Source: Mortierella alpina
Taxonomy: Eukaryota; Mortierellomycota; Mortierellomycetes; Mortierellales; Mortierellaceae
NCBI GenBank assembly: GCA_029449245.1
Contig: JANATF010000014.1
Span: forward strand, 314,501-378,500
Length of the DNA: 64,000 bases
Direction: 5' to 3'
The position numbers were made by a program, and so were the translations under genes. Shown here in pieces: positions 34,101 through 44,050 of the stretch. The notes under the pieces were generated by a model. It ran no database searches. It had not been told where the DNA came from and saw only the letters and a program-made list of their open reading frames with translations. How positions within the stretch are numbered: the stretch's first letter is position 1; each line of letters starts with the position of its first letter.

Positions 34101-36309
34101 TAATGGCCAGTACTGTATTTACTCGGAGGATATGCCCTTGCGTGATGTCGTCGAAGACCTTGGGACCAAGACGACAATGCTGCTTGCGTATTTCGATGCC
34201 AACAAGCGCATTGCAGACCATGAGCGAGAGACAAAAGGAACGACCTATGCTGACTATCCCCGCCACCACGTCTACAACGATGGCACTTGGACTGAAAGGA
34301 AGCAAGGGCTTGCTGTCGGTAGAATGTTTTTTGCACCTCCATCGGCTGGCGATATCTATTACCTTCGGATGCTATTATACATAGTCAAAGGAGCACCGTC
34401 GTTCGATCACCTCTTAACGGTCCGTGGTGAGAGGCACAGCACCTTCAAGGAGGCATGTTTAGCACTCGGCCTTCTGGAGGATGATGGAGAATGGGACAGC
34501 TGTCTCCAAGAGGCAGGGCTCTCACAGTCAGGCCGAGCGATCCGGAAGCTGTTCGCGACAATGCTGCTGTTCAGTCTACCTACATCTCCTGAAAAGCTAT
34601 GGAGTACTCACCTTGGGATTCTCTGTGACGATCTCCAAGAGCATGAGGATCCACAAAACGTGGCCCTTCTTCAACTTGCTGACATCCTCGCTTCCCATGG
34701 CAGGACGCTCCTCAATTTTCCAAACATGCCTATCCCTATACCAGAGGTACCCAACATGGCACCCCAGAACAGGCTAATTCAAGAAGAGCTGGATCTTTGT
34801 GCGCAAGTCTCAGATGTTGCACTTGCGCTAGACGAGGACCGTCTGAACATGGACCAACGCTTTGCATATGACCGTATCAGGAACGCTTATTTGTCAACTG
34901 CAGCGGTCAGTGACACCAACAAGCGCGTTTTCTTCATCGATGGGCCTGCTGGAACCGGAAAAACATTTCTCTATTCTGTACTTCTATCCATGGTCCGCGC
35001 ACGAGGCGACATTGCATTGGCAGTGGCATCTTCAGGCATCGCCGCTTTGCTGTTGAGTGGAGGCCGTACGGCGCATTCTCGATTCGGAATCCCGCTTAAA
35101 GTCCATGAAAGGACGACGTGCCCCATCAGTGTTCATACCAATCTTGCCAAACTCATTCGTCGGGCTAAGCTCATTGTATGGGATGAAGCACCGATGATGA
35201 ACAAATATTCGATCGACGCCGTTGATCGGTCATTGAGAGACATTATGCACGTCGAGAACTCAGCACTGAAGGAGTTTCCTTTTGGAGGGAAGTTGGTTGT
35301 CTTTGGCGGAGATTTCCGCCAGATTCTCCCTGTTGTCAAGCATGGTGGCCGAGAAGAGACAGTTCAAGCATGCTACAAACGCTCAGAACTATGGCCGGAT
35401 ATCATCCAGCTGAAGCTCACGGTCAACATGCGATTAGCGACTTTGCAAGGCGATGATGCTCAAGAACAGCGGGATTACGCTAGCTGGTTACTTCAGATCG
35501 GGGAGGGAAGAGTCAATGCCGCCCCTTCACAGACCGATCCCACCTTGATCCAGCTTCCGCCAGGTATTGTGCTCCCTCCTAAAGCCACAATTAACACCTT
35601 GATCGATGCCGTGTACCCGGGTCTTACGGCAAACTTTCAAGAAAGCAACTACATGAAGCAGCGATGCATCCTGTGTCCCCGCAACAAGGACGTGGAGGAG
35701 ATTAATGTTCGTGTCATGGCGTTACTGCCAGGTCCAGCAACGGACTATTTTTCTGCCGACTCCATTGCACATTGTGAGAATGACAGCCAACGGGCGCTAT
35801 TCACCACAGACTTTCTCAACTCCTATCACGCTTCAGGGTTACCTCCACATCACATCTCCCTAAAGGTTGGTTCGCCGATCATACTCATGCGAAACTTGCG
35901 CCCGCGGGACGGTCTTTGCAACGGAACGCGCCTGATCTGCAGGATCCTCCAGCCGCATGTTATCGATGCCGAGATTATGACAGGACCCAGGGCAGGATCC
36001 CGTGTGTTGATACCTCGCATTCCAGCAAACACAGATGAAGATGATCTACCTATTACTCTTCGTCGAATGCAATTCCCCGTCTGTCCCGCTTTTGCAATGA
36101 CCATCAATAAGTCCCAAGGGCAGACTTTGGACCATGTTGGCATCTACCTCCCTAATTCCGTGTTCTCCCACGGGCAACTTTATGTGGCCCTTTCCAGAGC
36201 GACAACTAAACGCAATGTCCATGTTCTTGCAGACGGAGGCAGTGATGGGTCGACTGAGAAAGCATGCGACACTACACGGAACGTGGTATACTCGGAAGTA
36301 TTTGCATGA
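31187..36309 (+). CDS. Helitron Rep-helicase with N-terminal zinc knuckles
   Basis: Exons 31187-31744, 31843-32833 and 32954-36309 join in frame to 1,634 aa. Residues about 8-85 hold two CCHC-type knuckles (CVVCGEPGHSRSNNIKC, CKTCGELGHSRSNNTRC). The Helitron-like N domain follows. The Rep HUH motif is in GLPHAHILIIL, with the downstream Tyr region KYLYKYVYKGHDRA. A low-complexity Ser/Ala/Lys linker comes next. The PIF1-type SF1 helicase shows Walker A GPAGTGKT, Walker B IVWDEAPM, GGDFRQILPV, and ends with NKSQGQTLDHVG and YVALSRATTKRNVHV. It nicks DNA, stays covalently attached, and drives rolling-circle transposition. All motifs are intact and no frameshift is seen, so activity is plausible. 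Confidence 0.9.
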
Positions 36310-36558
36310 AATAAATATATTAGAACCAACGCTGCTCCGACTGTATCTGCCTGGTAATAAAAGTGCAGTAGTGCGACCCACCCACAGCACTGTAAGCAAG
36401 CATTGTGAAAGAGCATTGCGGGATCCTCATAGACGAGAATATATAGTATGTAGGCTCTCTCTCTCTCTTTCTGTCTCTCTCTTCCGAACTACCCCTCCCT
36501 CCCTCCCTTACCTTGCCCCAGAAAACTAACCATCGTCACTCCTACTACCCTCACTATC

Positions 36559-37082
36559 ATGCAATCGTGCCTCAGCAACGCAACTCCTATCGCCAAGCGC
36601 ACGAGGTCTGCCTTGAAACGACGTGGCGACCTAAGACTCCAAGACTCACCCGTACCTTTAAATTCGCAAATCATCGTCAGATCTGATACCACCGTTCCCA
36701 TCATAAAACGCAAGCGGACACGACGCATCGTCAGGTATCTCATAAGATCGAGTTGTTACTTTGCCAGAGTCGATCTGTAATGCTCATGAAGACTTATATT
36801 GAATTTCCTTCAACAAATATCCTACAAAAAAGTTTGGAGCCTGAGCGCACAGCACGGACGCTGGAGCTACCTGCATATGCAGCCACGTACGACGTCATGG
36901 CCGCCTACGTTGAACCACTGGATCGTGTCAGAAGACTTATCTGGATAGAATGTGGGCTTTTGATGCCCAAGAGGACCCGCAACGAAAGAAACAAGGACTT
37001 CGAAGATGCCCGCGTCTTCATATGCGACTACATAATGCTGGAGGTTATCCCAAGGGTTCATGAAGGCTTAAAGAAAAATTGA
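36559..37082 (+). CDS. Helitron accessory gene 1, small basic protein
   Basis: Two exons (36559-36734, 36833-37082) join in frame to 141 aa. N-terminus is Lys/Arg-rich (IAKRTRSALKRRGD, IIKRKRTRRIV), suggesting nucleic-acid or nuclear targeting. The C-terminal half is helical (YDVMAAYVEPLDRVRRLIW, FICDYIMLEVIPRVHEG). No known family. It lies 250 bp after the Rep-helicase stop, same strand. The acceptor follows a poly-A run rather than a pyrimidine tract, so the splice is tentative. Confidence 0.45.
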
Positions 37083-37337
37083 GCTGTTCGTTTTAGTCTG
37101 ACCTTGGAGAGGTGTCTGCAATATTAATACATGTTAATAAGGTTTTCCTTTCACCATGCATGCATGCATGCATGCACCATGCTTTGTAGTCTATATAAGC
37201 CTCGGGTAACGATGCCATCGGACTCACTGTGTGTACCAACCATAAGCGTTGCAACAGTACACAATAAAGCGACATTTCGTCTATAAAGGCCTCTCGAAAT
37301 TTCACTGCCCTCACCTTCAACAACACACACATTCACA

Positions 37338-38899
37338 ATGCCTCTCTGCTTAAAGTGCAAAGTTTATCATACCCGCAGGTCTTCCTGTACATTTCAAGCG
37401 AAGATAGACAGGTAAGATGTATTAATACCTCTGTACTTCAATTCGAGCTTACTTCAAATCAAATTTGCATATGGCCATGCTACTGTTTACTCATCTCCTG
37501 ATCGTATGATTCAACTTTGCAGCAAAGGTCAGACGACTATCCAATTCCCCGCGAAGAAGACTAATGCCAAGGCGTCGATGGTCGCAAAGGCAAAGAAGTC
37601 AAAGCTCCAAATGGCTCCGGTAGCCGCAGTCACTCCAGTAGGGCTAGAAGACACCCCTGCTCCGATCCACGCTCCTGAGAAGGAGGTCACCGCAAAGGCG
37701 CCAAAGATCTTGAAGACTAGGGAAGTTTCAAAGCTCGAAGTGGCTCCTGTGGTCGCAGCCACTCCAGCAGAGCTAGAAGACACCACGGCCCTGATCCACG
37801 CTCCTGCGAAGGAGGTCACCATGAAGGCGCCAAAGGTTTTGAAGACTAGGAAAGTTTCGAAGCTCCAGACGGTCCCGGTGGCTCCAGTGGAACCAAACAC
37901 CATGGCTTTAGTGAAACCAGACAGCATGGCCATAAACAGTCGGTTAGCAGACGATGAAGCCGCCTTCCGGTTCTTCTCGAAGGCCAAACCTGAGAACCTC
38001 CCTTTGGTGTACCAGAAGCTGTGGAGCAATACGAAACGCAAGAAAAGAAGGGCCAAACCGATTGGTTTCGATGTACGGCCTTCAGAGATCCCTTCGAAAA
38101 AGAGAAGAGTCGCAAATCCAAGAAAAAGGTTACTCAGACCGAATTATCTGGAGTCCTTGATGAGTCCCGCAACTGTCCCATTGAGCTGAGTCGCGCCCGC
38201 AAGGGCAAAAGGAAAGCTGTAGAGGTGGAGGATTGTTCCACTGGCCCGTTCCTCTGTTTCACACATTCGTATGACGGCTCTGTGTGTGACTACTGCCGTG
38301 GTATACCGGGTTCGGCCACAGCAGCATGTGTTCTTGATGTGCAAGGCTCTTCCACCACCCACATGTCTCCTACGTTCGCTCCCACCGTCCTTCCACAGGC
38401 ATCCAACAAAGCCACCCCTGCCGTTATTACCTTCCAGCCTCAAGTTATTGCCCTTGATGAGGAGGAAGAGATGTTCATCCAAGGCATTCCTTGGGATGAT
38501 GGTTTCGACGTGTTGGAGGACAAAGTTGAACTTTTAGCTTCGTCCCCCCCGGTAAAGGAGAATGAGGAGCAGAGCTCAATCCCAGTTGTCGACGCGGCTG
38601 CTGGACTCGATGTGCTGGAGGACGACATTGAACTCATAACTCCATCCCCAATGATGGAGGAAAACTCAATCACGGCCATCAACAGGCCTGCTGTCGCCTC
38701 ATGCCCAAGAACTCTATTCACCACGATCTTGGAGGTTGTTAGAGGAACCTTTGGAGTACAAGCAGTGCCAAACACCCGCATGGGAGCGGAATTCGTTCTG
38801 GATGGTGAGCCGCAGGTCATCGACGCCGACACAGAGGTTGTACCGCATATTAATATTGTACTCATCTATGAGAATCGTCTGCAACGGCGCGAGTACTGA
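37338..38899 (+). pseudogene. Helitron accessory gene 2, repeat-containing protein with a probable 1-bp frameshift
   Basis: Exon 1 37338-37411 starts MPLCLKCKVYHTRRSSC. Exon 2 from 37523 reads two to three imperfect units of a Lys/Ala/Pro repeat (HAPEKEVTAKAPKILKTRE / HAPAKEVTMKAPKVLKTRK). Near 38095-38105, in an A5 run, the plausible frame changes; the downstream frame runs to TGA at 38897-38899. It includes a Cys cluster (GSVCDYCRG) and a C-terminal domain (FVLDGEPQVIDADTEVV, INIVLIYENRLQRR). The C-terminal part is conserved in the derivative at 18.3-18.68 kb, so it was a real coding region. A true frameshift or an assembly homopolymer error would both explain it. Confidence 0.5.
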
Positions 38900-38948
38900 T
38901 ATAAAAAAATTGTCAACCCATTTACTCTCTGGTACCACCATACAACAG

Positions 38949-38978
38949 CCTGGGGCTTCGCCCCGGGCCTCCCCCTAG
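38949..38978 (+). other. Helitron 3' terminal hairpin and CTAG end
   Basis: An 8-bp stem (one G-T pair) with a TTC loop, 38949-38967, then CTCCCCCTAG. The homologous structure in the derivative is at about 18732-18762 (GCCCGGGTTTCGCCCTGAGC, then CTAG). Confidence 0.85.
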
Positions 38979-39170
38979 TAGAAAGGAAAAAGACCAAGGG
39001 GAACTGAACTGGACAAATGCCAAAAAAGACCACGGCGCGTAGAAAGGAAAAAAGAAGGGCTGCAAAATGACCAGGGAGTGGAGAGAAACGAAAAAAGGAG
39101 GGACACCAAAGGGATCAAGGGGCAGCGGAAAGAAAAAAAAAGGAGCTTTAGCGATGACAAAATGATTAAT
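38979..39170. repeat. purine-rich minisatellite, right part
   Basis: Continuation of the array at 29130-29678 (GAAAGGAAAAAGACCAAGGG, AAAGGGATCAAGGGG). Confidence 0.7.
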
Positions 39171-40650
39171 GCTTGAATGTGAAAAACACTATTCACTTCC
39201 TTAAAGGCCCGGAGCTATCATCCGTTGGATTATGGCTGAACGCCTCCAAGTGCCAAACACAAGCAGACTTTAATGAAAGAGGGACACTGAATCTTGGCTC
39301 AGTGGAGAATAATGGGGAGAATAAGGACACTCAAAACATCCTTTCTTCATCTCCCCTTGCTTACACATGTATCGATCAGTATCGGTATTAATAAATTCAA
39401 AACTATTCTTGTGATCAGTCCACATCACCCTGAACACCTTTCCGTTGCGGTTAAAAAATAAAAAGCCGGCCTGGCCTGTGCAGCGATTACTCTGTAATCT
39501 TTTTCCATGCTTCCTTAGTCTAATTACCTCAATGAACAACAAAAACTTGATCGCCAGTCGCGTGCAACGTCTTGTCATTGACATAAATGGAATTCTACAA
39601 TTGAGCTACCAAGTGAGGCGTGATGCCGAGAAGCAGGCGACGGGAATCTACCAAAAATCAATCGCCTCTTGCCGTTGATCGTGACTTTGGACAATAGCTT
39701 AATGAACCTTCGACAGTCTGTTACGTCTCTGCTCACAGAGGACCTCGTTAGCGAAGAGTACACTATGGACTAAGCCCGAATCACGGCCCCAGGTAGCCCT
39801 AACACCAGGAGATGAGAACTCAATCCCAAGAATAACACTCTTCAACCCTCAAGCTTTGTCCATAAATTACAATCGCACCATACTACAATAGGAACGTCAT
39901 GGGGCCTTGCACAATCCACCGCACAACGCAAGGGCCGGATCAAACCAATGTGAGATATGATCGATATATTCTGGCATCGGCGCGCCAAGGGATTCTGAAA
40001 TGTTCTCGAAATTTAATAAAGATTGTAGCTGCCTTGTAGCAGCCAAGCGTTCAATTTGATTTGCCTTCGATTCAGACCCTTTTGGAAAGGTGAACAAGAC
40101 TCTTCCACTATACCTCGGGTGACATTGTGCATTGATGAGTCAAAAATTTTCACGTCGGCAAGTTACTTGGCTGAGGCAGGACTTTCTTAACGCTTCGCTG
40201 AGTCGAATCAAGAGTTCTAAGCCCAGAGTCAAAACCCAAACAATAACTTTGAATACGAGCGACACGCATTAATGAAATGACTTGTATATCGTTCAAAGTA
40301 CGTCATGAAGTCTTTGAGGCACCTATTGTCATCTCGCCCAAACTTAGCCCAGGGGTTATCCGCACAAGGAAACTCCTCTCCTAGAGGAATAGAGGAAGTT
40401 CAACTGGGAGACTGGCTTCAGCAGGAAGTGGGAGTCAATGCAGAATGCGCTGGTTGAAGTGTTTTTTTTTTCATTGGACAGTGAAAATGTGACAGAGGAT
40501 CCGACCATGACGCATCTTAGGTCTTCCGTTTGCAGTTTACTCACACTTTCATTTCACCCAGACTCTGAACTGCGTTCTCCATTCATGGTAATGATACTGA
40601 AAACGGTTAAAGTATTAGCAGATGATAAATATATTTAAATGAGCTGCACT
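39171..40650. other. gene-poor region with repeat scraps
   Basis: 39264-39337 repeats 16511-16583 (AATGAAAGAGGGACACTGAA...). Two small minus-strand ORFs look weakly protein-like: 39270-39763 in two frames (GFLFFNRNGKVFRVMW) and 39897-40097 (LGAPMPEYIDHISHWF). Neither is recognised, and both may be decayed gene pieces. Confidence 0.35.
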
Positions 40651-40772
40651 ACTATTTACAAGAATAAAGAACCTGCTCCTGTCTTTCCAACATTTCCTCC
40701 CCATTGATTGATCGTTTGCAAATTCGAATCGGTCTACCCTGCATAATGCGACTCACATTGTCGGCGACATCC

Positions 40773-42017
40773 TCAATGAATATATATATACTCGAGACCC
40801 GATGATGTCCTTTTGATGTTGACCACCACATCAAATATTGGGCGCGTAGTGCGCTGCATTACCACCTTTCTTCCATCAACCGCCTTTTGGTCCGATACTA
40901 GTGCCTCTGTAGATCCTCCGAGCGCCTTGTTAAGCATTGGGTTATAGACTAAGTCTTCGATGTCTCCGTGGACAGATGCAATCATCTGGATAGACCTCAA
41001 TGCAATGGTCTGGCACACTTCAACTTCACCCCTCGTGTTCAACTCATCAATGGCGATAATGTCGGGGGAGTGGTTCCTCACACTCAATTTCGATCCAGCA
41101 GAGTCGCGTACTGTTTGTCACAGTACATGGGACGGAAGACTCGAGACGTGCCCACCACGTGGTTCTTGTTTCCTGTATCCCCGCACACTTCACCGGAAGT
41201 ATCGATCAAGCACAGACAATTGCCTTGAGAGAGATACTTGCAAATCTCGCGGAGAGTAGTCGTTTTTCCAACGTTGGGGGCGCCGCACAAGAGGATGTTT
41301 TTTCGGTCGACAAGTCCTTCAAATAGAGGCAACAGACCGGACACACTCCGACCGATTCTAATGGTCACACCAGTAATGACGACGTCATACGTCACGGTCG
41401 CCAGTCGATGCAGAGTTCGTCCGAAGATCACGCGGTTGATTTGCTTGACGGTAGGACCACCATCCGGTAGCTTGTGCAGAATCGCAGAGACATCGGAAGG
41501 AGTTATGAAATTCTTGTAATACGCGCACTGGCCATTGATTTTGACTGACACGGTTGATCCAACATCAATGAAGATGTCAGTTACTGCAGCCTCGTTTAAA
41601 TCGGGTAGCTCGATTGCGATGTCCCCGAGCATGTCTACAATGGCTTGTGTGTCGCAACTGACCGACATTGGACCAACCGATCTTGCAGCCTTTGTGACTT
41701 GGAAATCCCCTGGTCTCTCAATTAGAGAGGGCGACGCTCTGATATCAGTGGATTTTCCTGTGAATTCGTGGAAGGTGTGAGGTGGGCGCACTACCATCTT
41801 CGCCGCAAAAATGTTCTTTTTAAGCACCACGATGTTGTAGTCCGTCAGTGCCAGATAATCCGTCGACCCAACGATGCGCGTCAGGCTGTTGCGGGTTACA
41901 ACTTTTCGACTCTGGAGTGCTTTGAAAGAAGGTCACACATACGGACATGGCACCGTAGACAATGGTCTTATTCACGAAGCACTCTTCTGCAGCAGCTTGG
42001 ATAGCCAAGTTATCCAT
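40773..42017 (-). pseudogene. SpoIIIAA/Ycf45-like P-loop ATPase, frameshifted
   Basis: The minus-strand frame (41830 to 41084, open upstream to about 41925) carries the nucleotide-binding motif LLCGAPNVGKTTTLREI and CLIDTSGEVCGDTGNKNHVVG. In the next frame (41087-40773) comes HSPDIIAIDELNTRGEVEVC, IASVHGDIEDLVYNPMLN and RPIFDVVVNIKR. The order matches SpoIIIAA/Ycf45 ATPases of bacteria and plastids (P-loop, Walker B IDE, HG motif, NP.L). One base is missing near 41088-41095. A segment at 41826-42017 (MDNLAIQAAAEECFVNKTIV) may be the N-terminal exon, but it does not join in frame. The role in fungi is unknown to me. Confidence 0.65.
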
Positions 42018-42456
42018 ATGTGTTTTTTATTCTAATAGATCTTTTGGAAGGCAATAAATCGCAAGGTTGTTGAAAGTAGAATCAGTCGACCACTAACGGT
42101 GTCACGTTAACGCTATATCACGACGACAGGTTACTGAAGTCAACTGAGCGAGCGAGTGGCTCTGAATCTGAGGGACGCTCGCTCCAAGCCACCGTTTTCT
42201 AGTTATTTGTGTGGCTCTGCCTCCAGTGAAGCACCGAAGTCTCTTACGCCACCAACCCTGCACCTATTAGCTAACATCCACCTGACACGAAAACTGTGGT
42301 GAGGGAAGTTCGAGGGGGTGTCATAGAATCGTGGGAGGGCGAGAGCAGTCCGCTCATAGTGGTCGCCTCGTCTCGCGAGTTTGGGTTCATAGTGGTTCTC
42401 GATGATTATTTTCTCAGATAGTTTGGGTGGCCCTTCTAGTAAAGTGTTCTCTCTGT

Positions 42457-42565
42457 GTTGAGCGCAAGTCGGTTGATAAGAAGGCCTTTATGTATGCGTG
42501 GTGCTGTCTAAGCTCATCCAGCACGTTCCTACCTGTGTGGAGCGCAAGTCGGTTGATAAGAAGGC
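42457..42565. repeat. 30-bp direct repeat, two copies
   Basis: GAGCGCAAGTCGGTTGATAA plus GAAGGC, at about 42457-42485 and 42537-42565, 80 bp apart. Confidence 0.7.
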
Positions 42566-42745
42566 AGCCTTCTCTGGCTCCCACAGGCTCACTACTACTT
42601 TATACTAAGCCTAAGTTAAGGGTGCCGCGTCACGGCACCACAAAACGAGCGACGAGCGAGCAGCGGGGTCAGGAAAAAATCGGCTCGCTCTCATCCCTAG
42701 GTTAGACACATACACCCTTCTCGCAGTCACGACATCTATCGCAGC

Positions 42746-42983
42746 TACGGCCCTGAACGAGCAAAATATTTTACTTGCTCGCTCACTAGCGAGCAAATCT
42801 TTACGGGTGCTCGCTCGCTAAGATCATAGCACTGCAGAAACACGCGCGGCCTTCCGGGGCCAACAAAGAAGGTAGAAGATAGTAAAAGTGCAGTTGCTGT
42901 AGCGAGCGAGCAACAAATTCAAGCACTCGCTCACGTAGCGAGTTGCTCACTTTAGCGAGCATGCTCGCTAGTTCAGGGCCGTA
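42746..42983. mobile_element. hAT-type MITE rich in GCTCGC subterminal repeats (238 bp)
   Basis: Ends TACGGCCCTGAAC and GTTCAGGGCCGTA are perfect inverted repeats. The 8-bp target duplication ATCGCAGC is exact (42738-42745, 42984-42991). The interior is packed with GAGCGAGC/GCTCGCTC repeats in both orientations, resembling transposase-binding subterminal motifs. Similar GAGCGAGC clusters at 42145-42185 and 42650-42690 may be older relatives. Confidence 0.85.
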
Positions 42984-43273
42984 ATCGCAGCCCCTTATTT
43001 CTTCCGAAAAACGCCACACACTGCAGTTCAACATTTACTTCCACCCTTGGAAATAAGTGTCTAGGGGAAATAAGGGTATGAATATGTTTCCATATTTTGG
43101 CTTCACTTTGTCCGGATAAAAAAAACCCATTATTCGATTCTCACAAACTTCAAGCAGTTGCTAAACTACGGTAAGATTCATTCACTGTCATCTTGCAGCA
43201 TTTTTGAGCTTGGTGGTAACCTTAATCTCATTCTTTTCTGCAGTCTAAGCAAGGGCGGACCATTTTTTACAAC

Positions 43274-44050
43274 ATGTGTGAGTTATCCGAAGTTTACAAA
43301 GAATTGCTGACGTCCAATGACGGTGATGTAATTGTAAAACTCAAGGACGACAAGCAGCTCAAGATCATATCCTACCTGATCAAGAAGCGTTCTTCAGTCT
43401 TCAAAACTATGCTGGAGTCTTCTATGCAAGAATCTGCAACTGGTGTTGTCGATCTGTCTTCGCAATATGGTCTTGAAGCTTTTCGGGAGTTCATGGCCTA
43501 CATCTACTACAACAAGCTCTACGCTGGCTCCTTCGTACCACTTTTATTCGAGATTTTGTGCATCTCTGATTACTATGGCGTCGATGCCTATAAAGTATAT
43601 ATCAGCGATCGAATCTCCAAGCTTATCACAAACGTGCCGATTTGCCTGATGATTGCCTACGAGGCGTTGAGGCATGGAACTCTCACAGGCAAGATATATT
43701 CCAAGTGTCTAGAATTCTTGGTGGATGCCATTGAGGCGAAACAGGGTATCCGTGACTGCTACGATAAATACAGTGGCGATTCAAGAGCCTGGTGCTGTTC
43801 AGATCATTCCACGAAAGCCAAAAAGCTTGTTGTATCCTCCGCCAACGGATACGCTGTAAATGGACAAACGGCATGCATATATTGGACAATTCGGGCGAGC
43901 CAAGGGTACCATGATAATTCGACCTCCAGTTATACGCAGAGATGCTGTAAGCACGGCCCGGGAATACCTGCTTCAGAACCGGTAACTATCAGTCAGCTTC
44001 CAGATTTCATTGTGGACGATGTCAGATCAGCCATGACAGTTGTTGTATGA
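43274..44050 (+). CDS. BTB/POZ domain protein
   Basis: 258 aa from the ATG at 43274. Residues about 14-115 are a BTB/POZ fold (DGDVIVKLKDDKQLKIIS, RSSVFKTMLES, FREFMAYIYYNKLY, LFEILCISDYYGVDAYKVY), followed by a BACK-like helical part. BTB proteins dimerise and often link substrates to CUL3 ubiquitin ligases. A 5'-UTR intron (about 43170-43243) is likely. From about residue 165 the composition turns odd, while the +1 frame there reads fluent sequence (GAVQIIPRKPKSLLYPPPTD, later VIRRDAVSTAREYLLQNR). A frameshift near 43780 is therefore possible. Confidence 0.7.
   Translation: MCELSEVYKELLTSNDGDVIVKLKDDKQLKIISYLIKKRSSVFKTMLESSMQESATGVVDLSSQYGLEAFREFMAYIYYNKLYAGSFVPLLFEILCISDYYGVDAYKVYISDRISKLITNVPICLMIAYEALRHGTLTGKIYSKCLEFLVDAIEAKQGIRDCYDKYSGDSRAWCCSDHSTKAKKLVVSSANGYAVNGQTACIYWTIRASQGYHDNSTSSYTQRCCKHGPGIPASEPVTISQLPDFIVDDVRSAMTVVV

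Larger units (their letters stand above)
29679..38978 (+). mobile_element. Helitron, putatively autonomous, 9.3 kb
   Basis: The 5' end TCTATTAAAATCC at 29679 is preceded by A. The 3' end is a GC hairpin (CCTGGGGC TTC GCCCCGGG, 38949-38967), then CTCCCCCTAG at 38978, followed by T. This matches Helitron rules (A|TC...CTRR|T, no target duplication). It encodes a Rep-helicase protein plus three accessory genes. The flanks on both sides are the same purine-rich minisatellite, which supports the boundaries. The 5' end rests on sequence resemblance and flank logic; a second full copy is not in the window. Confidence 0.82.

Noticed and set aside
36460-36510. CT-rich tract as a pyrimidine promoter or terminator
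   Set aside because: Simple sequence between two Helitron genes; no specific signal.
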